DNA of 22,207 nt, taken from Saksenaea vasiformis B4078. Taxonomy: Eukaryota > Mucoromycota > Mucoromycetes > Mucorales > Saksenaeaceae. The stretch covers positions 1 through 22,207 of the forward strand of contig JNDT01001236.1 of NCBI GenBank assembly GCA_000697055.1, given 5' to 3'. Shown in pieces: positions 1 through 9,089 of the stretch. The notes under the pieces are model-generated. The model saw only the letters and a program-made list of their open reading frames with translations, did no database searches and was not told the DNA's origin. Numbering within the stretch: the stretch's first letter is position 1; each line of letters begins with the position of its first letter. Position numbers and translations under genes: made by a program.

Positions 1-357
1 GACGAAACCGGCAGCAGGATCTACCATCTTTGCCTGGTACAGTTTTACGTAACAAAAAGAAGCAGAGACGCCTCAACAACGGGGCATGAAGGTAAGTTTC
101 AGTTATGAGCTACTATATGACTATTGACTTACTTTACAGCTACCATCTGTGCTTCCATTATTTATTTATTCATTTAACTTGATCTGAATAAAATCTCTTC
201 TACTTCATCACAATTCGATGCATTTTTCTGCTATATTTTGGCATAAGCTGATACATCTCGACATATCGAAGTACAATTCGACGCTTTCCATCATAATTCA
301 GCACAACTGTTCTGGAATATTTTGACACAATTTGTTGTATATTTAGACACATTTACG

Positions 358-487
358 CACAACCTGGAATCTTCCGTCACAATTTCGTGGTTTATTTTAC
401 CTGCACAATTAGGCAGATCGGGCAATTTTCTGCCTATTTATGCAGGTAAAAATGTGCCGGATTGTGATAGAAGGTATCAGATTGTGT
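358..487. repeat. 130-bp imperfect palindrome inside a Fanzor-relic intron
   Basis: Three nested perfect arms are visible: TCACAAT 377-383 with ATTGTGA 461-467; TTTTACCTGCA 395-405 with TGCAGGTAAAA 441-451; AGGCAGA 411-417 with TCTGCCT 429-435, leaving an 11-nt loop. An outer arm, CACAACCTG 358-366, pairs with CAGATTGTG 479-487 with one mismatch. The left arm resembles the adjoining sequence at 301-333 (GCACAAC, then TGGAAT, then CACAATTT), so the area also has short direct repeats, as do CACAATTCG at 209 and TACAATTCG at 272. It may be a foldback/MITE-like insertion or a structured RNA in the intron. No target-site duplication was identified. Confidence 0.65.
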
Positions 488-2160
488 TGGTCTTTTTCCC
501 GTAGTGAAAGAAGACCTTGTCCAACATGTGTAAAAGCTGCAGAAGAAGCCAATGCTCGCAGGATATAGCAGAAGCGGAGCGACGACGAGCTTCATACTTG
601 ACTCATATGCATGCTTCAAACTCCATATGTCCAGATTACAAGAAGCGAGAGTACAAAAACGAAGGAAAAGCTCGGAAATGCGAAGATACGGACTTACGTG
701 ATCAAACGCGGCCTAGAAAATTTACTGCAAAACATGAATGAAGAGGGAAAAAACCAGCTTATTCAAGGACTGGAAGTGATTGTTGCCCACAATCGAAAGA
801 TTGTCATCCACTCCCATCTTTTTTTTTTTTTTTTTTTTGCTATACTACATCACGTATAGTTTAAGCGAATGGTTACAGATTTACGCCTGTTTGTTTGACA
901 AGCAATTTTTTACGAGAATCTTTCAGCTATTTCTTAGTCAAGAATCTTCCAACGCATCGATATTTGACTACGACCTGCGAGTCAATATCAAGGTCCAGTT
1001 TGAAGAATTCAATGCGCATCAAATTTCGTGTCACATGTTGCAGAAAGCTTCGATCAACTTTACATCTCCTAACTCCAGACTTGTATACTGCGTCGTATCC
1101 CGGTAAGCGTAACAAGAAGGGCAATCAGAAATATTTGCTTACAATTTTTCTTTCCTGTTTGCTTTCATATGAACTATATCGTAGTCTTTGAAGCCCTACC
1201 AAGCAAACGCATACGCCGAATCTGTGTATCAATTGACAGTGAATGATGACAAGTTTCCACCAGAATGGCTAAAGGTCGTTCACTCGCCCAGATATAGACG
1301 ACCAGTTGAGCGAACTGCTTCTGACTCTGGTAAACCACACCAGCGAACAGTGGGCCTCTATGGGGGGAAGCATACGGATGCAACAACAGCGGCTCATCAT
1401 ACCAGGTCAGGGTACTGCCTCCCCCATGGTTGTCTCTTCCACTGATGGCCCTTCTATTGTACCATCATCGGTTGGAACCTTGGGCCTCACAGGTATGGCC
1501 ATCGCCAGTACCACTATCTCAGATAACGACGTCAAAATCACCAGTGCCACGTTATCAGAATTTCCATATTTGTTTCTGCAAATCCTGTTTGAAATCCTGG
1601 GTGAAATGGGATCTTGGAATGAAGGACACCAGTAACTGGAAGCGATTATCCAGGGCAAGGCAACTCCTGTTTGGAGAGGATATCTCTTCGCCGATTTACC
1701 CGAATGGTCTCGATTATCGTATCACAAGAGAACCAATCTCGTAAGACCCGTTACCAAAATAATCAACGAAAATATACACTTCGATCCAACCCGATTGCCA
1801 CCTGTGTTCGGCGATGCATCCATTGCACAAGTACGCACATTCATTTTGGATGCACAACAGCAACTGGCAAATGGGCACGTTTCGCCCACCCACATTCTTT
1901 GTGGAGACATAGTCTCGTTTATTCACCATGGTTCCTGTTCCAGCTCTCATTTTCAAATATATACATCTGGATTACATTAGGCTAGGAACGGTTCTACGAT
2001 ACTTTGGACTTGGCCGATTTGCCGTTCCTCAAAAGTCTGCGGTGCCCTCAGATCGTCCACATCCGCATTTCGAAATATTCGATTTGAGTAAATTCAAGGG
2101 CTACGACACAAAGCCAAAAAAAAAAAAGAATTCAATGGACTCAATATTGTGCTCTTACCT

Positions 2161-3331
2161 TTATTATGTAGACGCGGGGAATCTGAAAATCACCGCCTAA
2201 CGGATGGTTTTGCTGTGTCTTCCCCATTTAAAAAAGTTGTGCCCGAAGACCGCCTCCCGTCGTTTAGTTTACAAGATATTTCGTGTGAAGATTTGCCCTT
2301 CTGCAAGATATGAGGCATAGATCCCGTAGTGACACAAGTCTTCGTTGCTGTGTGGACGATAGCGATCATACAGTCTACGACCAACTTCCTTCAGTAACTA
2401 ATAGCCGACACCAAGTTCTCCAATTCTTTGCAGCAGAGTACTACGTCAAAGCCGGCTATAAGAAAAGCAATGCAACGATTCGTGAGTGGAAAGAAGATCA
2501 AATCTTGCTTCCGCAAAAACAGCTCACCCTGAAAACGTACAACAGTACATACGACAACGCTTGCCCCGTTCCCTACTTTGCTCAACTTCTGTGGAAGGGT
2601 CTTTCAGCGCCCTCGTTTTCTCAACTACAGAGGAAACCAAAAAGTACATGGGGAAATGAACGTCTTTATCAATGGAGGTCGTAAGTACCATCCTCCAGCA
2701 CATGAACAGGCTAGCCAATATGTAGTGCGAGCCCGAACTCTCCGTGACGGATCATTAAACAGAAAACACGTCAGAGGTGGTCAAGTTCTGTCAAATCCAA
2801 AGCAGTGAGTTCTATTGCTATTCATGTTCACACATGAAGTGTGTATTCGTCGACTGATTTTCATCGGTCTTATAGAAACAAATGGAAAAAGGAACTGTTC
2901 ACTGTTACAGACCCGAAAATTTGCAACGGTGTGTGCATGGGAGACGGCAAATTTGGAAGAGGAACATGTCGGGGCAAGCCCACCTGGCCAAGCCAGGACT
3001 TTCAGAAAGTTACTGAAGAGGGCTGAGTCCCATGGATCTTTGCTTATGGTCAATGTCGGGGAAGCATTCACCAGCCAGGTCTGTAGTACGTGTGGTCATG
3101 CAAGGCATGGAAAATGTAGAGATCGACGATTCGAAACTGCATAGCGTAGCAGTCTGTAACAACTGCTCACGTATTTGGCAATGAGATACCAACGCCGGTT
3201 GAAACATTCACGCCTTGGCAATGCTGTCCATTCTTGCCACCATAGACCAGACTCACGTCCACATTCCTGTCTGCGAATGTCGAAAATCAAATAATCCGGG
3301 CAACAGAAGCCCACGACGATTAGACAATGTC
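2161..3331 (+). other. Readable split-RuvC and zinc-ribbon core of the Fanzor pseudogene
   Basis: The segment starts after a probable intron acceptor (2170) with an LTDGFAVS stretch, similar to the TDG-x-x-V-S region that precedes RuvC-I in this family. RuvC-I follows as GIDP, with the catalytic Asp codon at 2320-2322. It is preceded by TGA (2311) where the family usually has Trp, and Gly after DP has become Val. Later come AAEYYVKAGY and NVFINGGRKY, typical inter-motif blocks. RuvC-II is NVGEAFTSQVC, with Glu at 3061-3063. The zinc ribbon begins CSTCG (Cys codons 3082 and 3091). After a frame change at about 3107 it ends with CNNC (3155 and 3164), then RIWQ, a stop, and DTNAG with the RuvC-III Asp at 3185-3187. 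The order D, E, CxxC, CxxC, D is characteristic of TnpB/Fanzor. The pieces sit in three different frames. Confidence 0.8.
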
Positions 3332-3508
3332 GTAAGTATCACAAAACATCAATTTCCATTTTTTTTTGTAGTTCGCTAACGACATTTTTTTCTTCCCTTT
3401 GCGACGTGCATTTTGGGAAGAACAGTACGTAGTGCATAGACTATCCCACCAATCATTTCCGGCGTCGTTGGCAGTGTGCTACAGAGAGAATCAGCTGCAG
3501 ATGTATGA

Positions 3509-3675
3509 TATTAAAAAAATACTAAATTAAAGTTTAGAGTCTTGTGTTGCCTCTATGGCGATCTTCATATAGTGCACAATAATAATGATCTAACTCTAAC
3601 GAAAGGTGAACATCTGAATGATAAAATTCGTTTCCGGAGAAAGAAAAGCGAAAGCGGGCTTTATTTCATTCTCGT
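3509..3675. other. Intergenic spacer between convergent Fanzor relic and HSF gene
   Basis: AT-rich spacer with no coding stretch. TTTATT at 3660-3665 reads AATAAA on the minus strand about ten bases past the HSF stop codon and is a plausible polyadenylation signal for that gene. Confidence 0.45.
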
Positions 3676-5145
3676 TTAACTCAGTCCTTGTGTCCCAATA
3701 GCTAATCCCATCGTTGCCTCATCGGCGTTAGATTGCGCGTAATTATGCTGTTGTTGTTGTTGCAAAAAATAATGTTGTTGTTGTTGTTGAAAATTATTGT
3801 CTGCAGCTGCTGCCATGTTAGGAGTATGTGGACTGCGCGGACTATATATGCTGGCGGCATCATCGTCCGACAAGAACGCACAGGGGTTTGGGCTTGGCGG
3901 TAGCGGAGTGTTGACAGCGGCCTGATATGCACTCAGCGAAGATGGCGAAAGCGGGGACTGATCCATCGTTGGTATAGACACATCAAGACGCGATGGATGT
4001 TGAAGATTGTGGGTTTGCACAGTCAATGGGGCTGAAGGGCGGGTCGGTAGATGGGAATAATTCGGTTCGGGTGTGGAAGTTCGACTAGGCGACGGCGAAT
4101 GTTGATGTCCAAAGTACAAGTTCTGTGAATGGTTTGCGTTGGCGTTTGCATCATGGGAAGTGATATAGATAGGCGGTGGTCGTTCAGGATCAGATTTGAC
4201 ATCGTAGGCATCAAAGTTCAGCTCGGGTGGGACTTGTACTTGGGATCAGTTAGGTTGTTGCTAACAAAAAGACATATTTTCTTACATAAGGCCCCATACT
4301 GTTTTGCCATAAAATCCATCATGGATTTTATCACCGATTGCTGTGCATTTTGTCGTCTTCTGGTTTCCGCTAACTCTCTGACTACTTGTGCAAAGTTTTC
4401 TTGAAGGTGTGCCAGTTGTTGCATCATGTCGGACTGAGTCATTTTCATGGATATCATTAATGTGTTTGTGTCGCCATTATCCTTGCGTACAACATCAGAA
4501 TCTAATGCTTTCCGTTTGATTTCGTCTAATAGGTCTGGTCGCCCTCTCGAAAACTTTGGATGCGAAAACTCCCAGATCTGATTCTCTGCTAGAGTGCGGT
4601 GACCACGTGGCGATTTGTTGACCTTGTGAAAGCCATACCTAAAAGGGGAAGAAAGTATGCAGTCAGTGGATATGAATGAAATGCATCCGATGAGGCTACT
4701 TGCATATTCAGTTGGCGCACAAAGCTGCTGAAGTTGTTGTGCTTAAAGTGCTTGGGAAGGACATCGCGCGAAAATTCCGTGATATTACATACAATGAAAG
4801 AAGTCCCTGAATAGGTCCACGCGATCAAGTGTTGATACTGTTTATCAACAACCATACTAGCGGATGGGTTAGAAATGCAACCGAACATTAGACATCTCCA
4901 TCGACTCACTTGTAGAGTTTATGAACAAAGGTATTACTACCTCCAGACTTGTTAGGTTGCAAAGGTGCTTGTGTTGCTGACGTTGGCGGTTGTAGCGACA
5001 TTTGTTGTGCAAATTGATTCTGAAGTTGATCCCATGGTAAATCGCCCGGTGGCATGTAAGGTGAGTTAAGCGGAGAAACATGAGGAGAATTCAGAGGTGA
5101 TCCAGAAGAAACTGAACTGCCGTTAAGCGCGGAATGCGATGACAT
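3676..5145 (-). CDS. Heat-shock-factor-type transcription factor, four exons
   Basis: Predicted coding exons on the minus strand are 5145-4910, 4856-4704, 4638-4286 and 4238-3676, giving 434 residues. The start is the ATG at 5145; the frame extends slightly further only through a TTG. Residues ~1-70 are Ser/Pro/Gln-rich with a repeated SPLNSP. The HSF winged-helix DNA-binding domain spans ~72-174: FVHKLYNMVVD, then [14 protein letters not shown], then [27 protein letters not shown] (read as consecutive blocks). A heptad-like helix at ~185-245 ([18 protein letters not shown]) is the likely trimerisation coiled coil. The C-terminal third is Pro/Ser-rich with two runs of five Gln at ~397-411, consistent with an activation region. 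The family binds nGAAn arrays or related sites in the nucleus. Whether this is the Hsf1 or an Sfl1-like paralogue cannot be decided. Retaining the 47-nt third intron would stop translation at 4218, before the C-terminal region. Confidence 0.93.
4639..4703 (-). other. GC-AG intron within the HSF DNA-binding domain
   Basis: The universally conserved LNMYGFHK segment is only restored if exon 2 ends ...AATAT and exon 3 begins G-TAT-GGC. That makes the 65-nt intron start GCAAGT and end TTTTAG. The nearest GT donor (4699-4698) would insert a codon and shift out of the family sequence. GC-AG introns typically keep a strong remaining donor consensus, as here. The flanking introns in the gene are ordinary GT-AG (GTGAGT at 4909, GTAAGA at 4285). 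Confidence 0.85.
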
Positions 5146-5378
5146 GTTTAAAACCAATGATGTTATCAGTATATCAGTTTGGTAAAACTAGGTTGCTTTT
5201 AGGATTGGAAGTGGCTAGCAGAGCGCAATTATTGACGCCCCACACAAAATCACGGATGGCAGATTGTTTATCCTCCCGATATTTTCTCCGCTCACTTGAT
5301 ACTTCTTGGCTGAAAAGCAGAATGACACAGCCGTTTCAAGCAGCCGCTGAAAGAGATCGCACGTTTTACTACAATCAT

Positions 5379-5870
5379 TTAAACAAATTTACACTGTTCT
5401 ATATAAATTCGACGTCCAATGGAGAGCCAAGATTACGCTAAGGGAGGGTTGAATATGCAGTCATTTGTACATAAATTGGCAACAACAAATTCATACTTTA
5501 CCTACATCACTTCGGCCCCTCAATAGACGCGAAATTTACATAGACAACATAAAATCGCATTCGTGCTTAGTAAGTTTAATAGTACTTTGGTACTAGTTTG
5601 CTTATTCACAAAATAAGCCTGCCATGCACCCACGCCTTGGACGGGTTGGGCCGGTGCGGAAGAGGAACCTGGTGTAAAATTAACCACCGATAAACGCATT
5701 GCAGAGGACTCCAAGTGAGGGCAGCATCTGCGACCTGTGCGAAAGATATGTGACACACTGAGTATGACAAAGTTCACTTACTTGGGTAATGGGTTGTTGA
5801 GCGCCACCTCAGCCCAAGCTGGTTCGAGACATAAGCGTGTGCAGGATAAACAATAGACAGAAGGGCAGGG
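5379..5870. repeat. Dispersed repeat copy 1, with ~140-bp inverted-repeat core at 5400-5543
   Basis: Shares extended, diverged similarity with 11432-11959 and 18449-18978 in the same orientation. The core has facing arms: TATATAAATTCGACGTCC (5400-5417) against the complement of TAGACGCGAAATTTACA (5524-5540). Blocks common to all copies include CTAAGGGAGGG-like and CATACTTTACCTACATCA-like sequence, TTAGTAA, CTGCAGAGGACT-like sequence and a GGTTCG-GACA block near the right end. On the minus strand a stretch with GSSSAPAQPVQGVGAWQAY reads open (5520-5777), but the other copies do not preserve that frame, so it is not called a gene. This copy lies 230-700 bp upstream of the HSF start codon and may contribute to its promoter or 5' leader. 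Confidence 0.7.
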
Positions 5871-6299
5871 GTAATTATATATTTGGTATATGGAAATCCT
5901 TATCAGGGCGTCTTGCGGAAACAGAGCCGAAGGAAATAGAAACATTTACGCGTCCCATTGAATACTATCCAAATCTTGTTTGCCTAAAACAAATGTTGCG
6001 ATTTGGACACTTGACGATCAACCGAAACAGGGAACCACCAGTAATACACTAGCGAAATGCACTTCAGATTGGTGCATGAATGCCTGCTTCCCACGCAAGA
6101 TTCAAGAGTACAGCATAACAAAAGGAATACAGCCAACCTAAAGTTTATTTGGAGCTGATGCCAAACAGTTTAAACAACGCACAATTGTAGGGTAAATCCG
6201 TTTAAATCGTAATGGTATAGGTTTTCCGGATAAACTAATTTATTTAGTTAAAGTATAAACAATACTGCATATGTTGCTCCACTGCAAGGGATCTGCACG
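5871..6299. other. Intergenic, no supported gene
   Basis: AT-rich. The + frame across 5837-6052 reads open but resembles no family and has no intron or domain signals. A small stem, AACTAA-TTTAT-TTAGTT, lies near 6234-6250. Nothing else was seen. Confidence 0.4.
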
Positions 6300-7866
6300 C
6301 TTAGCTTATCCATGAAAAAAGGGAACGTGCTTCTAACCTGGAGTAGAGGTCGTCCCGTACTCATAGCTGGAGCCATGACGATTGCTTATTCTTCTCTCTC
6401 CAACTATCCTACCTTCAGCAATTGGTAATGTGGAAACCAGACCCATGCTGGAAAACCGCAGTTCGATAAGTAATCCATATCCATGTCTGAGCAGAGACAC
6501 AGTCAGTGCTGCTGCTCTTCAAGTTCCACTTTATTGTTTCTGATGGCTAGATAGAAATAAAACAGCGGTTATCCAGAAGCTTTGGAAATAGAAAACCGTT
6601 CCTCAATCTGAGGGATGACGGGTAGATAGGCAGTCGAGGTCTTTAATGAGACGACTTCTGGTATTTCGGGCTGTTCGAGGTATATTCATCCTTAAAATCA
6701 TCATAAATTCAAGGACTTACAAGTAATAGCTCCTAAATAGTCTGGAACCGTCTTCTTCTGGAAGGCACTGCACTCATTGATCTTATTGCCGCGATTGTCA
6801 TAGTGTGCGCTGTGGCACCGATCCGACGAAAATGTCAGGGTATCGCGGTATCTTGCATTTCGGGACGAGTCATTGTAGGAAGCCTTGACCACCGAATTGA
6901 ACTGGAAGATGTATGTTCAAAACGGAGCTTGATATGGCCGCTCCAACTACATCCAGAACGTGTTCGAGAAGGACGTATGCTTATCCATCCAGAATCTCGA
7001 GCAACTTTGTTAAGCATGCAGTGATACCCTTTGGGGCAGATTTCATTACAAGATAACAGGATTATAGTGCTGCCAGTTGTCCTCTGAGAGGAAGAAAGGT
7101 GTCACGCTGGTAAAATGCCGATGGGGATATTAGGTCATAGCTTTCAGGATTTGGACTTGATCGACGAGCTCTTCGGGCTGGAAAGTGCAATTAGGAAAGT
7201 TGACACGCGCGTAAACTCGAATCGTATCGTCGAAGGGGTTTAGCTGTGTAATATCGTACCCCATCAATTTAGACAGGAAATTCGTGCAGCGTTCTTTCCG
7301 GCATCCTTTGATGACCGTGTTAGCGCCAAGCTTGTCCCAGAAGCGTGCGTTGTATTCAGGCGATATGTGCGGCAGGAAGGTTTTCTTCGGCAAAAAGCGG
7401 AACTTGGAAAAAATCGATACTTGTATTAGTATTATTTTGCAATAGCTGTCATACTATCTGTCAATGAGCTGCTGCTATGCATTAAGTATCACTTATGCGA
7501 TACGGAAAACCACGGTAAAGACAACGACCGGAGGTCTCTGCTCGAACATATATCACTGCGGTTTTTCTACATCATATAATTGTATGACGATAGTAGTTTC
7601 TGTAAGTAACAAAGGAACTATGATACTGATCTCCTTCTGATTCAATAACGTTATCCTTGGATGGGTGCAGCTATCAAATCTTTTGACATTACAATCTTAA
7701 ATTTCAAAGCGGTGAACTTGAAACTCCATTTGGGAAGCGGAGCGTGAACGCGTGACCGTCTATAAAGTAAAATTTTTTCTGGCAGAGAGGATATAAATGG
7801 GCCACCATCCCATTGAGGGATTCCTTTTAACTGTGAATTTTCCACAAGGCAAGTATATTTTTTCAT
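6300..7866 (-). pseudogene. Decayed multi-exon gene, family not recognised
   Basis: Coding-like stretches follow one another on the minus strand with frame changes. They are 7866-7651 (KKYTC..., SLPEKILLYRR), 7662-~7500 (ITLLNQKEISIIVPLLL, TTIVIQLYDVEKPQ, a TGA, then FEQRPPVVVFTVVFRIA), 7407-7130 (FRFLPKKTFLPHISPEYNA, GCRKERCTNFLSKLMGYDI, VYARVNFPNCTF; TAA), the same frame to ~7060 (FFLSEDNWQHYNPVIL), 7050-~6880 (SCNEICPKGYHCMLNK), 6900-6701 (SSDRCHSAHYDNRGNKINE) and ~6690-6560 (YLEQPEIPEVVSLKTS). A strong branch point, TACTAAT, about 25 nt before an AG at ~7408 supports an intron ahead of FRFLPKK. Cysteine-rich parts suggest an extracellular or secreted portion, but no domain was recognised. 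Several stops are TGA or TAA inside otherwise open frames. It diverges from the PB1 gene. Confidence 0.4.
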
Positions 7867-8224
7867 TTATTTATATGAACGAGTGTGATGATGAAAACAA
7901 CAGACCTGTTCTGCCATTTACTATGGAGACAAACTTGTATTGCCTATTTATTGCTGAACTCTCGTCATATAACTGTTATCTTGTGTTATCAGTGTAAAAA
8001 GTGGTTCTAACACGTTTTTTACTGATTATAGGTACGTCCCTTTTACTTCCACTACGGAAACGGTTTACATTGGTTGATCAAATAAATAAAAAAAGATTTC
8101 TACAACTATCCAACTATGCTCAGCAGCTGTAATTGCGTAACTTGTTAGTGTGAATGATGTTGCACAAAGTAGCAACCTGACGGTCCATGGAACGAGCTGA
8201 GCAATCGGGGACTCTTCTGCGTTT
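7867..8224. other. Divergent intergenic region upstream of the PB1 gene
   Basis: Lies between the decayed minus-strand gene and the PB1 gene. No coding stretch has family resemblance; a short + frame (7797-7997) reads through it without recognisable features. Confidence 0.35.
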
Positions 8225-8275
8225 CTATAAATCGAGCTTCTGTTCTCATTTTCTTTGTCTTCATATCTAAACATA
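8225..8275 (+). promoter_or_regulatory. Core promoter of the PB1-domain gene
   Basis: TATAAA at 8225-8230 is followed by a pyrimidine-rich tract (TTCTGTTCTCATTTTC and TTTGTCTTC) and then the ATG at 8276. This arrangement, with TATA about 46 bases before the start codon and an intervening CT-rich stretch, is typical of fungal promoters. The start site itself is inferred. Confidence 0.5.
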
Positions 8276-8681
8276 ATGGGTTCTATAAAAGAACAAGTGT
8301 CAGCGGTAAGCAACTCAGTGGACGCAGACGGGTCCTAATGATGAGCAGCAGCAAGTTTCTGTCTCGGATCCTCCCCCATACAATGTAGGCTGCAGTCCTT
8401 CCTTCGTACGATTACATTACACCACGAATGGTGGTAATTCCGATCAACGAATGATGATATACGCACACAATGACACATGGCAAACATTCCTGGAGAAGCT
8501 CCGTAATAAGATTGGAGACAACAAAGTTCGCAGCATCAAGTATCTTGATGAAAGTGGAAACTATGTCAGCATAAGCGATCAAGAAGATTTCGACATTGCA
8601 ATGCTTTGCGCTGATGACAGAGTAAAAGACCCTCGACAAGGTCTGAGTGTATGGGTCAAAGCACCGGAATGTTATGAATAA
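8276..8681 (+). CDS. Small stand-alone PB1-domain protein, two exons
   Basis: Exon 1 8276-8305 (MGSIKEQVSA) joins exon 2 8349-8681 across a 43-nt intron with donor GTAAGC and branch-like CCTAATG, giving about 120 residues. The PB1 domain fills most of the protein: FVRLHYTT opens the ubiquitin-like fold, TWQTFLEKLRNKIG is the helix, and IKYLDESGNYVSISDQEDFDIAM matches the acidic OPCA motif in two parts (YLDESG, then DQEDF). PB1 domains pair acidic with basic faces in polarity, MAPK and autophagy scaffolds. The first strand lacks the usual Lys, so this is likely an acidic-face (type I) module. Family PB1s usually sit in larger proteins; no other domain is present here. Three in-frame acceptors, NAGNAG-style (AG at 8344, 8347 and 8350), would vary the number of Gln residues. 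Partner unknown. Confidence 0.75.
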
Positions 8682-9089
8682 ATGGTTATTTTTTGTACAT
8701 CAACTCAACGTGCTGTGAGCTAGTTCATTATCCTGAGTAAGCATATTGTGGTAGTTTCTCCCGAGTGTTCAACCGGGAGGACGCGACGTGATGTATATAT
8801 ACAGGGACGCATGAATTCTTTTTTTTTTCTTTCTGCTTCTGTTTCTCATTGTATAACCTGCGGGATCTGGCATTCTTTGCTCATTACCCACACAACATCA
8901 CTCGACCTACACGATTGGTCGCTGTAGGCTGCATTGCTTCAAATCCTTTGCAGTGTGTATCTCTCCACCAGGTTCTTTTCTCCACGCCGCCCCCGTATGA
9001 CTAGGGTTCAGGGCAGACCCCCACATTTGTGTTGACTTATCCTTTGTAAATATAAAGATAGCATCTAAGTATTATACCATCCACTAGCC
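8682..9089 (+). other. Spacer between PB1 gene and predicted membrane-protein gene
   Basis: Contains a CT-rich tract at 8818-8850 and TATATATA near 8792. A coding-like stretch at about 8928-9050 (containing LHCFKSFAVC in one frame) ends before GTAAAT at ~9046 and CCACTAG at 9087. It could be an upstream exon of the next gene, but no frame joins it cleanly. Confidence 0.3.

Larger units (their letters stand above)
1..3508 (+). pseudogene. Fanzor (eukaryotic TnpB-like RuvC nuclease) pseudogene, 5'-truncated by window edge
   Basis: Fanzors are eukaryotic relatives of IS200/IS605 TnpB and act as RNA-guided DNA nucleases. What is seen is a chain of coding stretches in changing + frames. They are 3-91 (Lys/Arg-rich), 509-~800 (three frame changes; CPTC near the start, then a KCEDT segment), 863-1101, 1188-~1288, 1279-1981 (one frame apart from TAA at 1633), 2161-2684 and 2578-3340. 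Likely introns are 92-139, one ending near 504, 1102-1188, one ending at 2170 (TTATGTAG) and one from 3332 (GTAAGT). The 3' half carries the diagnostic nuclease core, annotated separately. A possible C-terminus reads to TGA at 3506 if the last intron ends near 3419-3424. Frameshifts near 1285, 2350, 2575, 2960-3000 and 3107, plus stops at 1633, 2311, 3182 and 3200, rule out a functional product unless the assembly is wrong. The N-terminal two thirds is assigned by continuity only. Exon edges are approximate. Confidence 0.75.

Noticed and set aside
819..838. Run of 20 T as a possible retroelement poly(A) tail on the minus strand
   Set aside because: It lies ahead of a plausible intron acceptor within the Fanzor relic, and no retroelement body lies next to it; similar shorter runs occur elsewhere.
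4906..5157. HSF start four codons further upstream at 5157
   Set aside because: That codon is TTG; the ATG at 5145 is the normal start.
5520..5777. Minus-strand open frame with SSAPAQPVQGVGAW as a gene
   Set aside because: It lies in repeat copy 1, and the frame is not kept in copies 2 and 3.
5815..5835. GGTTCGAGA as a tRNA B box
   Set aside because: No A box, acceptor stem or cloverleaf at the right distance; it is a conserved block of the dispersed repeat.
5837..6052. 71-codon + strand frame as a gene
   Set aside because: No domain, no conserved composition and no splice context; partly inside the repeat.
9001..9013. TAGGGTTCAGGG as telomeric repeat
   Set aside because: Single occurrence, not a tandem array.
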